Source: Corynebacterium minutissimum
Lineage (GTDB): Bacteria; Actinomycetota; Actinomycetes; Mycobacteriales; Mycobacteriaceae
DNA length: 64,000 bases
NCBI RefSeq assembly: GCF_000988205.1
Contig: NZ_LAYQ01000020.1
Coordinates: 1 to 64,000 of the forward strand
Reading direction: 5' to 3'
Below are positions 39,145 through 46,566 of the stretch, piece after piece (positions within the stretch are counted from its first letter, which is position 1; each line of letters opens with the position of its first letter). Both the position numbers and the translations under genes were made by a program. The notes below the pieces were generated by a model that ran no database searches, was not told the origin of the DNA, and saw only the letters and a program-made list of their open reading frames with translations.

Positions 39145-42126
39145 TTAGCCCTGGGATCCGAATCCCGGGCTCGGGGGCCAGCCGCCATTGTTACCAGGGT
39201 TACCAGGATTGTTCGGGCGCTGCTGGCCTGGCTGGCCGAAACCGGGGCCTCCACCGAAGCCGGATCCGCCACCAACGTTGGGGCCACCGCCAAAGCCGGG
39301 GCGCCCTGGCCCGCCTGTGGGCCCTGGCTGGCCGTGATTCGGTGGACCGGATGGCTGGGACGGCCCAAAGCCTCCGTGCTGCGGCGGTTGCTGCTGCGCA
39401 CCATTGCGGGGAGCACTCTGCGGGCCGCGCTGCGGCGTAGGTGGTTGGCCAGGGTGTGGTCCGCTCTGCGGGGCATTCGGCGGCTGTGGGCCAGGCTGGC
39501 CCGCCTGCGGCGGCGTCTGCGGCGGTGTCTGCGGCGGTGTCTGCGACTGTGACTTCTCGGCGGGGAATTCCACTTGGTCGAAGAGCTGCAGGGCCTGGCG
39601 GCTGATCTCCTTCGACATCTCGTCGTACGCGCTGGCCTGCGCCAACGTATCGACAGTCAGGACGATCTCTCCGGAGTTGCGGTCCTTCACGTTGCCCACG
39701 AAGAACCACGTGTTCTGCACAGCAAGTGGCAGCACTGCGCGGTAGCCGGACTTCTTGCCCTTACCGGAGATAGTGCCATCGCGCTGAACCTCCACGTGGG
39801 CGGCGGTAAAAGGGCTCAGGCCCATCTTTACCTTGGCGTCGTTGCCACCCAGGCGAACAGAACGTGCAGAGGTCTCAACCGGAACAGCACCCTGGAATTC
39901 ATCCTTGGACACCGCAAATGGGCGGCCATTATCGGTACGTATGAGGTTCGCGCCATCGCGCTTGACCGGGATGGTCTTCGCAAACATGCGCGGCTTCTCC
40001 GGAATGCGGCCGCTAATCCACTTCATCAAGTACAGAATTCCCAAGGGGATCAGCAGCGCGAGCACAACCGCAAGGACGAAGGACAGACCGAACGCGGACT
40101 TGTTCAATGGCGCGCTCATCGAGCCCTGCAGCGTCAGCGGTAGCTCCAGCTGTTGGTTATCCTCAGCCGACTGCAGGTTAATCACCGGCTCCACGCGCAG
40201 CGGGCCATCCGCCATCTCCTCAACGCTCACCGTCACCGGGATGGTCGTCTTCTCATCCTTGGAGAGCTCCAGCGCGGAATCCTCAGAATTGTGCTTGGAG
40301 CTCACGGAAACGGAAGGTACTCCTGCGGGAAGCATGCCGTCAGCGGAATCCACGGTCTGGTCTGCTACCCAGACCTTGCCGGGACCGGTCACGGGAACAT
40401 CGACGGTAATTTCCTTTTCCGTCATGGTGATCGTCTGCGCCGAGCCCACCGTCGGCATATTAACCGGGGTAACGGTCAGCGGCGTTTCCGCGTTGATGGG
40501 ATCCAGCTTCGAACCTGGGCGCTCATCGGTGCCCTTGGTGGTGATCTCCACGCGCGTCACCAGCTGACCGGATGCGGCGTTTTCCACCTGGTCCAGGGGA
40601 ATATCGACTGGCTGCCCATCGGTGATGGGCGCATTGTCCACGAGGGTAACCGGGGAGCCGTCCTCCGGTACGAACTCGGCGTGGAGGGTACCTTCGCCCT
40701 CCAGCGTGCGTGGCTCGCCCTGGCCATCGACCAACTGCCCCTTCAGGACCTGGTCCGAGTTGATGCCGCCTTCCACCTTGGAGCCGTCTTCCGTCTTGAG
40801 GTCCAGGTTGAGGCCCGGCACCATAACGACGGACGCGAGGTACTCACCGTCAGTCCCTTCAGCCACCTTGTAGCCAAAAGTCCAGGCGCCTGCCCAGGGG
40901 TCGCCGTCCTTCTCCATCGCGATATCAACCATGCCCGGTAGCTTGCTGTTCTCCGTCACGGAGACCTTCGCGCCGGCTACGTGAGTGGTATCAGGCTTGA
41001 GCTCAACGGTTTCACCATCGGGCCCAGTCAGAGTCGGGATGAGCTCTCCTTCCCCAACCGAGCTCTTCGGCACCGCCGACAATCGCACTGGGGACACGGA
41101 GTTATCGAGGACGAAATCGAATTGGTCCTTGAGGTTTCCCTCCTTGGTCACACCACCCGAGGTGGGGATGAGGTTACGGAAGGCAGCGAACAGCGCCGCT
41201 GGATCCTCACCCGCGTCGAAGAAAGCACCGTTGGGAGCGCCCTGGCCACAGTCTTCGCCCTCCGCCATGCGGGTGAGCTGGCGGACCTGATCTTGTGCTT
41301 CTGCAGCCGGCACGAGGCCCACGTTAAAGAGGCGGATATTGGAGTTGCGGAACGCGGTGACAGAGGAATTAACCTCACAGAGCTTGTCCTGCGCTCCCTG
41401 GAGATCATGAGCCTCGGCATCGGTGTAGTACTTGCCATCGGTAAAGAACACGATGGCGCGGCAGCTGCTGCCCTGGTGGGAAGCCAGTTCCTTGAGTGCT
41501 CCCTTGTAGGCCACGCCATAGTTGGTTTCTAGATCCGCAACACGGTCCTCCTGTCGGAACTTGTCCAGTTCGCCTTTGAGAGCATCCCCATTGCCGGAGA
41601 CATTGGTCCACCCGCCATAGTCAGCCGGATCGCTGTAGTACTCGGAGCCGAAACCGGCGAGCTTGACGTTGATGTCTGCGCCATTGTCCTCCCCGAGGTT
41701 AGCCAGCTGCTTGACGATGTCCGCCGTGGCGTCAACGCGGAAAAAATCAGCATCCGTCGGCTTCGATCCCTCATAGCCAACCAGCGAGGCCGACTGGTCA
41801 AGAACGAACAACAGGTCCGCGGATTTTTCGCTGGCGATGCAGGAGCCAAAATCAGAGAGGTTCTTTTGCGAGACCTCAGAAAGCGCCGACTCGGAGCCGA
41901 TTCCCTCAACGTGCTCCTGCGGCGGCTGATTCTCTCCGCCGTGGTCTTCTGGGTTCTCCCCGTTATGTTCTTCCGGCTGAGCTTCCGGGGCCTCTGGTGC
42001 AGGGGCCTCCGGCGCGGGGGCGTCTGGGGCCGGAGGAGCCTCCTGCGCCACCGCTCCCAGGCTGCCGCCGAATCCGGCGAGTGCCATCGCCGCGGACAGG
42101 GCAAGTACACGAGTGAGCTTCTTCAT
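39145..42126 (-). CDS. secreted, membrane-anchored vWA protein 1
   Basis: 993 residues. Sec signal peptide MKKLTRVLALSAAMALAGFG, then a Pro/Glu/Ala-rich stalk, then a vWA domain with MIDAS DQSAS (about residues 107-111, ADLLFVLDQSASLVGYEG) and AIVFFTDGKYYTD. Beta-rich extracellular domains follow. A single span lies at about 674-702 (LSFVLAVVLALLIPLGILYL), then a cytosolic beta-rich domain and a Pro/Gln/Gly tail with FG words (GGPGFGQPGQQRP). So a surface sensor is linked to the cytosolic tubulin and GTPase parts. The stop lies 70 bases before the tubulin-like ATG; the start shares one base with the preceding stop. Confidence 0.88.
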   Translation of the reverse strand: MKKLTRVLALSAAMALAGFGGSLGAVAQEAPPAPDAPAPEAPAPEAPEAQPEEHNGENPEDHGGENQPPQEHVEGIGSESALSEVSQKNLSDFGSCIASEKSADLLFVLDQSASLVGYEGSKPTDADFFRVDATADIVKQLANLGEDNGADINVKLAGFGSEYYSDPADYGGWTNVSGNGDALKGELDKFRQEDRVADLETNYGVAYKGALKELASHQGSSCRAIVFFTDGKYYTDAEAHDLQGAQDKLCEVNSSVTAFRNSNIRLFNVGLVPAAEAQDQVRQLTRMAEGEDCGQGAPNGAFFDAGEDPAALFAAFRNLIPTSGGVTKEGNLKDQFDFVLDNSVSPVRLSAVPKSSVGEGELIPTLTGPDGETVELKPDTTHVAGAKVSVTENSKLPGMVDIAMEKDGDPWAGAWTFGYKVAEGTDGEYLASVVMVPGLNLDLKTEDGSKVEGGINSDQVLKGQLVDGQGEPRTLEGEGTLHAEFVPEDGSPVTLVDNAPITDGQPVDIPLDQVENAASGQLVTRVEITTKGTDERPGSKLDPINAETPLTVTPVNMPTVGSAQTITMTEKEITVDVPVTGPGKVWVADQTVDSADGMLPAGVPSVSVSSKHNSEDSALELSKDEKTTIPVTVSVEEMADGPLRVEPVINLQSAEDNQQLELPLTLQGSMSAPLNKSAFGLSFVLAVVLALLIPLGILYLMKWISGRIPEKPRMFAKTIPVKRDGANLIRTDNGRPFAVSKDEFQGAVPVETSARSVRLGGNDAKVKMGLSPFTAAHVEVQRDGTISGKGKKSGYRAVLPLAVQNTWFFVGNVKDRNSGEIVLTVDTLAQASAYDEMSKEISRQALQLFDQVEFPAEKSQSQTPPQTPPQTPPQAGQPGPQPPNAPQSGPHPGQPPTPQRGPQSAPRNGAQQQPPQHGGFGPSQPSGPPNHGQPGPTGGPGRPGFGGGPNVGGGSGFGGGPGFGQPGQQRPNNPGNPGNNGGWPPSPGFGSQG

Positions 42127-42773
42127 TAGACGCCAACCGCCTTTCCTACGTAGAAGGCGATTTCCACCGCAGCGACAATAACAAGGACAAAGCTCCCGCC
42201 CATGATGAGGCGGTACAGCAAGGTTTGCGTGGTGTCCTCTACATAAAACGTCTCAGCCTGGCGCTGCGTGTTCTTCAGCGTATAGATACCCAAAAGGATG
42301 AAGGACACGATTCCAGCCAGCAGCCAGCCGCCAATAGCCAGGCCAAAGAACAAGACCTGTGTAGGGGCGGCCACAAGCGGCGCGACAATCAACAGGATCA
42401 GCGCAATGACCGCAGATACGCCCGCTGCGATGAGAAGCGGCCATGGTCCCTTCGTGGGGCCCGTGGGTGTTGCCACCTGGCGGCGGTAGTCCGGCGCCGG
42501 GGAAGACTGGCCGAAGCCATCCGGCGAGCCCGGCGCGCCGAAGGAGCCACTGGCACCCGAATCGGAACCTTGGCCAAACCCAGAACCCGAGGAAGGCTTC
42601 TGTACGGGATTCTGCGCAGGATTCGGTGCGCCAAAGCCACCGAATCCGCCAGGTCCACCGGGCGCGCCAAACCCAGAGCCAGAACTGTTTCCGGACCCTG
42701 TGCCTGGCTGGGGAGCCCCCTGTGGCGGGCGCCCGCCGAACTGTGGTGACGAGCCTGGGGAACCAAACGTCAT
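42126..42773 (-). CDS. FG-rich membrane protein, first gene of the operon
   Basis: 215 residues. The first 105 are disordered and rich in Gly, Pro, Phe and Ser with repeated FG words (FGSP, FGAP, FGGFGAP, FGQG). Four hydrophobic segments follow (LLIAAGVSAVIALILLIVAP, LFFGLAIGGWLLAGIVSFIL, and two near the end). The start MTFGSPGSS and the motif APDYRRQV match the last gene of the operon. ATG at 42773 after GGGAAGG. It probably sets the 5' boundary of the transcript. Confidence 0.82.
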   Translation of the reverse strand: MTFGSPGSSPQFGGRPPQGAPQPGTGSGNSSGSGFGAPGGPGGFGGFGAPNPAQNPVQKPSSGSGFGQGSDSGASGSFGAPGSPDGFGQSSPAPDYRRQVATPTGPTKGPWPLLIAAGVSAVIALILLIVAPLVAAPTQVLFFGLAIGGWLLAGIVSFILLGIYTLKNTQRQAETFYVEDTTQTLLYRLIMGGSFVLVIVAAVEIAFYVGKAVGV

Positions 42774-43211
42774 ATCGATGACCTTCCCTAATGCGAAGTT
42801 ATGCCACCGACTAGCCTCTACCTACTCCATCGCAAGGCGCAGAAGGCGAAAAGACCAGCCGGAGGCTTAAGGACTAGAACCAAGGTAGCCGTGCCCCCTG
42901 ACACGGCCTGACCTTCAGTAGCCCCGAAATTCGAACGCGCCCGAATCTCTTCGAGCGCGCACCGTGGCACAGTAGACAGGTAACGTGCAGGGAACACAAA
43001 AACACTGCAAGCAAAAGAATGCCACACTAGGAGCGTTTTTTCTGCCCACTTCACAGATCTTTATGGGTGGACAACCGGAACTACTTCCCAGAAAGGTGCA
43101 GCTCAACTGCTCTTTCTTAAGAAACGAGGAGGAATGGGAGTACTCCCCGTCTGACGGGAATCAATTTCCCCCATTTCTGCTTCCCCCATCTTCATGGAAA
43201 AATGCTGTGTC
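42774..43211. other. divergent intergenic region between the operon and queT
   Basis: This 438-base gap separates the minus-strand operon from the plus-strand transporter, so both promoters should lie here. I see no convincing promoter pair or known riboswitch. A purine-rich segment (AAGAAACGAGGAGGAATGGG, near 43121) and a pyrimidine-rich counterpart before queT could fold. Confidence 0.4.
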
Positions 43212-43946
43212 ATGACAACTCAATCGGCAACCGCAACCACCACAAACGGTGGCGAGAGCATCCGATTCATCCCGGTACATTCCACTTTGTACCCGTGGCT
43301 GGTCGCGGTGTTCGTCGTTACCTTCCTCATTTCGAACATCAACGCCACGAAGGGCGTCCAGCTCGGCCCGCTCATCACCGATGGCGCCTTCTTCCTCTTC
43401 CCCATCGCCTACATCGTGGGCGACGTTCTCTCCGAATGCTATGGCTTCAAGTCCACCCGCCGAGCCGTGTACATCGGTTTTGCCATGGCGCTTCTGGCCG
43501 CAGTTTCCTTTTATATTGCAATCTGGCTGCCCGCGGCTGATTTTTACGAAGGCCAGGAAGCCTTCGCCGCCACGCTCGGCCTGGTTCCGCAGATCCTGCT
43601 GGCTTCCCTCGTCGGCTACGTCGTGGGCCAGCTGCTCAATTCCTTCACCCTGGTGAAGATGAAGGCCCGCTCGGGCGAGAAGGGCCTCATCGCTCGCCTT
43701 GTTGCTTCCACCGTCGTCGGCGAATTCGGCGATACCCTGCTGTTCTGCGCCATCGCCGCACCCGTCATCGGTATCGACTCTTTCGGTGGCTTCCTGAACT
43801 ACGTCGTCGTGGGCTTCTTGTGGAAGACCGCCTGCGAGGTCATCATGCTTCCACTGACCACCCTGGTTATCTCCTGGGTCAAGCGCCGCGAGGACTACGT
43901 GCCTATCGACGAGACCGAAACCCCTACGGCAGCGCCCTCTAAGTAG
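43212..43946 (+). CDS. queuosine-precursor transporter (VUT/YhhQ family)
   Basis: 244 residues, six hydrophobic segments. Family features: TLYPWLVAVFVVTFLISNINATKG, then GAFFLFPIAYIVGDVLSECYGF (the acidic DVLSE motif), and VVGEFGDTLLFCAIAAP. ATG at 43212 (MTTQSATATTTNGGES). VUT proteins import queuine or preQ bases. Tgt lies 1.3 kb downstream and gluQ elsewhere in the window; no de novo queuosine genes are visible, so salvage is the likely route. Confidence 0.88.
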   Translation: MTTQSATATTTNGGESIRFIPVHSTLYPWLVAVFVVTFLISNINATKGVQLGPLITDGAFFLFPIAYIVGDVLSECYGFKSTRRAVYIGFAMALLAAVSFYIAIWLPAADFYEGQEAFAATLGLVPQILLASLVGYVVGQLLNSFTLVKMKARSGEKGLIARLVASTVVGEFGDTLLFCAIAAPVIGIDSFGGFLNYVVVGFLWKTACEVIMLPLTTLVISWVKRREDYVPIDETETPTAAPSK

Positions 43947-43970
43947 CAGCGAAGCATCCCAGACTTTTAA

Positions 43971-44005
43971 CCCCCTTGGCACGCACTGTGCTGAGGGGGA
44001 TTTTT
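43971..44005 (+). terminator. terminator after the queuosine-precursor transporter
   Basis: CCCCCTTGGCAC (43971-43982) pairs imperfectly with GTGCTGAGGGGG (43988-43999), followed by ATTTTT. Confidence 0.8.
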
Positions 44006-44030
44006 CACTCTTCCCTTCACCCTCCCCATA

Positions 44031-44045
44031 GAATACAATGTATTC
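44031..44045 (+). promoter_or_regulatory. palindromic operator over the -10 of the toxin-antitoxin genes
   Basis: GAATACAATGTATTC is a 15-base palindrome (arms GAATAC/GTATTC) containing TACAAT, a good -10 hexamer. It sits 20 bases before the antitoxin start. Such a layout suits autoregulation by the antitoxin/toxin complex. Confidence 0.7.
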
Positions 44046-44065
44046 ACGATGGTTAAGGAGGAGAT

Positions 44066-44275
44066 ATGGCTACTTTGACAATTCGCATGGATGATAACGA
44101 CGCGGAACTCGTTCGGAATTTAGCCGCCTTTGAAGGCCGGACGATATCTGATTTTGCCCGAGCAGCGCTTTTAGAACGGGTCGAAGACTACTACGACCTT
44201 CAGGAACTGCGCGCAGCAATGGCAGAGGATTCTGGCGAACGGTTTAGCCTTGATGAGGTCCTCGAGGATCTCTAA
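44066..44275 (+). CDS. RelB/DinJ-type ribbon-helix-helix antitoxin
   Basis: 69 residues. N-terminal strand and helices TLTIRMDDNDAELVRNLAAF, then EGRTISDFARAALLERVEDY (ribbon-helix-helix DNA-binding form), and an acidic C-terminus DEVLEDL that should cap the toxin. GGAGGAGAT is an excellent ribosome site. Two bases separate it from the toxin gene. It should bind the palindrome at 44031. Confidence 0.88.
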   Translation: MATLTIRMDDNDAELVRNLAAFEGRTISDFARAALLERVEDYYDLQELRAAMAEDSGERFSLDEVLEDL

Positions 44276-44277
44276 AG

Positions 44278-44562
44278 ATGTCGGAGGGAATCACTTCATA
44301 TCACGTCGAATTCACTTCGAAAGCCCGGAAACAGCTAAAGAAGTTTGACCGATTCGATGCGCGAATCATCGTGACGTGGATCCAAAAGAACCTCGAGGGC
44401 TGCGAAGACCCTCGAGCTCTCGGAAAAGGATTGACTTCAAACCGTTCAGGTGAATGGCGCTATCGGGTCGGTTCTTACCGCATTCTGGCGTACATCCACG
44501 ACCAGAAAGTAACGATTGAGGTATTCGCTATTGGCCACCGGAAGGACATCTACGATGCATAA
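44278..44562 (+). CDS. RelE/ParE-superfamily toxin
   Basis: 94 residues. It has SYHVEFTSKARKQLKKFDR at the start, helix ARIIVTWIQKNL, the core GKGLTSNRSGEWRYRVGSYR and the closing strands ILAYIHDQKVTIEVFAIGHR. This is the RelE fold that cleaves ribosome-bound mRNA in related systems. The last 8 bases overlap the sortase-like gene start. Confidence 0.9.
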   Translation: MSEGITSYHVEFTSKARKQLKKFDRFDARIIVTWIQKNLEGCEDPRALGKGLTSNRSGEWRYRVGSYRILAYIHDQKVTIEVFAIGHRKDIYDA

Positions 44563-45289
44563 GCATCTACGAGGTTCCCTCCTCCCCATCCTTGGCCTGG
44601 CTACAGCCTTCAACCTTGCGGCATGCTCGGGTACAGAGGAAGTCACCACGTCGTCTGAAACGACGAGCCACGCGGCACCGGAAACGACGGCGGTGAGCAG
44701 TGAGGCGTCGTCAAGCGCAGCACCCAGCACCACCCCTCCCCCGCTCAACCAAGGCCCAGCACCCGCTCTGACCGGCACGTTTGAGATGGATGGCCCAGCC
44801 ACCATCACGGGCGCGACCTATGATTCGATGCCCTTCGTCCTGCCTCTCAACCCGGCCGGTCCGCAGGAGACCATGGTGCGCTGGGTGCAAGACTGGGGCG
44901 AGTCCCCCGCCACGGCAGAGCACGGCACCACCTACGTGTTGGGCCATGCCTGGGGCCAGCAGAAACTGGTATTCAACCCCTTCTCCGAGGTGGTCACCGC
45001 CGACGTCGATCTGAGCAACCCCACCACCGTGGAGAGCCTCGACGGCGTCGAGGTGCAGCGCTTTACGACGCCCATCCTCAACGGCTCCCACATCCGCATG
45101 ACCTCCGAGGGCGGTGCCGGGCGCGAGTGGATCGTGGATAACGCCTTCCTAGTTGATAAGGAACAACTAGGAAGCGACGCGGACCTGATGAATACCGAGG
45201 TTCCCGGGCGCATCGTACTCATCGCCTGTGCGGTAGACGGCACCACTGACTTGGAGTACAACGTCATCGTCACCGGTCACTTGGCGTAA
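44555..45289 (+). CDS. lipoprotein with sortase-like domain
   Basis: 244 residues. Lipobox signal sequence ending ATAFNLAACSG, so lipid-anchored at Cys. A Ser/Thr/Ala-rich linker (about 50 residues) leads to a sortase fold: HGTTYVLGHAWG (catalytic His) and RIVLIACAVDG (catalytic Cys, in place of TC). The usual Arg near the last strand is replaced: NVIVTGHL has Asn where R-V-V is typical. Its activity may therefore be altered. ATG at 44555 overlaps the toxin stop by 8 bases, so it may share that transcript. Convergent with tgt, overlapping by 13 bases. Confidence 0.75.
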   Translation: MHKHLRGSLLPILGLATAFNLAACSGTEEVTTSSETTSHAAPETTAVSSEASSSAAPSTTPPPLNQGPAPALTGTFEMDGPATITGATYDSMPFVLPLNPAGPQETMVRWVQDWGESPATAEHGTTYVLGHAWGQQKLVFNPFSEVVTADVDLSNPTTVESLDGVEVQRFTTPILNGSHIRMTSEGGAGREWIVDNAFLVDKEQLGSDADLMNTEVPGRIVLIACAVDGTTDLEYNVIVTGHLA

Positions 45290-46560
45290 TAGCGCCCCAT
45301 AAATTCATCGCGGTATGCCTCGTAATAGCCGCCGTCGATGGACTCCCGAATGTTATCCACCAGGCGGATCATGAACTCCAGGTTGTGGATGGTGCACAGC
45401 GTGCCGGCCAGGAATTCCTTGGCCTTGAGCAAGTGGTGGATGTAGGCGCGGGAGTAGTTCTCCGAGACGTAACCGCCAAACTCCTCGTCCACACCAGCAA
45501 AGTCGCGCTTGAAGCGCGCATTAGTGAGGTTCATGCGTCCGTCGAGAGTGTAGACGCCACCGCGGCGCGCCAGACGGGTCGGCGCCACGCAGTCGAAAGT
45601 ATCGGCACCAGCCTCAACGGCGGTAAAAATATCATCCGGTTCAGAGATACCCAGCAGGTGCCGGGGCTTATCGACGGGCAACTCATCGCATACCCAGCCC
45701 ACAATCGTGCCCAGGTTCTCCTTCTCCAATGCGCCACCGATGCCGAAGCCACCGAATCCTCGACGGCCATTTGCCTCGGCGCGATCGGAAAGCTCCACCA
45801 ACCCGCGCGCGGCCTGGCGGCGCAGATCCTCGTATTGCGCGCCCTGCACCACGCCCCACAGGGACTGGCGCGGCTTCTGCGGGCCGCGGGCGAGCGTCAG
45901 TCGGTCGTGCTCATCCAGGCAGCGCTGCGCCCAGCGGCGCGTGCGCTCCACGGATTCCTCCTGGTAGGTGCGGGTATCTACGAGCGTGGTGAGCTCATCG
46001 AAGGCAAACATGATGTCCGCGCCCAAGCCATGCTGGATCTGCATGGAGACCTCCGGGGTAAAACGGTGCATGGAGCCATCGATGAAGGACTTAAAGTCCA
46101 CACCGTCCTCATCCACCTGTGCCATGCGTTCCTTCTTCGCCGCACGGATATCAGAATCCGTCAGCTCCGCCACGTCCATGGCCAGGACCTTCTTAAACCC
46201 CACGCCCAGGGACATGACCTGGAATCCGCCCGAGTCGGTGTACGTCGGCCCGTGCCAGTTCTCGAAGGTAGCCACACCACCGGCCTCGTCCACGATGTCG
46301 TGGCCCGGCTGCAGGTAAAGGTGGTAGGCGTTGGACAGGATGGCCTGCGCTCCGGTCAGGCGAATCTGCTCCGGGGTCAGCGTCTTCACCGTGGCCTTGG
46401 TGGCCACCGGGATGAACGCCGGGGTCTGGATATCGCCATGCGGTGTGTGAATAACACCGGTGCGGCCGTGCTTTCCCGGCTGCGCTGGGCCGCTCAAGTC
46501 CAGCTCCTTCTTCACGTCGAAGGAAAGGTCGGTCTCCAGCAGCGGCTTAGGGTGAGTCAT
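45277..46560 (-). CDS. tgt: tRNA-guanine transglycosylase, zinc cysteines missing
   Basis: Exchanges G34 of tRNA(Asp, Asn, His, Tyr) for queuine or preQ1. 427 residues. Conserved: RTGVIHTPHGDIQTPAFIPV, HLYLQPGHDIV, TDSGGFQVMSL (catalytic Asp), and DTFDCVAPTRLARRGGVYT (nucleophile Asp). The zinc site C-x-C-x2-C that normally precedes YSRAYIHHLLKAKE reads FGGYVSEN, with no cysteines, although the fourth ligand His in TLCTIHNLEF is kept. Loss of structural zinc is unusual. Together with the transporter 1.3 kb upstream and gluQ, this defines a queuosine salvage route. Confidence 0.93.
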   Translation of the reverse strand: MTHPKPLLETDLSFDVKKELDLSGPAQPGKHGRTGVIHTPHGDIQTPAFIPVATKATVKTLTPEQIRLTGAQAILSNAYHLYLQPGHDIVDEAGGVATFENWHGPTYTDSGGFQVMSLGVGFKKVLAMDVAELTDSDIRAAKKERMAQVDEDGVDFKSFIDGSMHRFTPEVSMQIQHGLGADIMFAFDELTTLVDTRTYQEESVERTRRWAQRCLDEHDRLTLARGPQKPRQSLWGVVQGAQYEDLRRQAARGLVELSDRAEANGRRGFGGFGIGGALEKENLGTIVGWVCDELPVDKPRHLLGISEPDDIFTAVEAGADTFDCVAPTRLARRGGVYTLDGRMNLTNARFKRDFAGVDEEFGGYVSENYSRAYIHHLLKAKEFLAGTLCTIHNLEFMIRLVDNIRESIDGGYYEAYRDEFMGRYYAK

Positions 46561-46566
46561 AGGGAA

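Noticed and set aside
42900..43211. A preQ1 riboswitch upstream of the queuosine-precursor transporter
   Set aside because: No preQ1-I, II or III consensus could be recognised; only purine- and pyrimidine-rich runs were seen.
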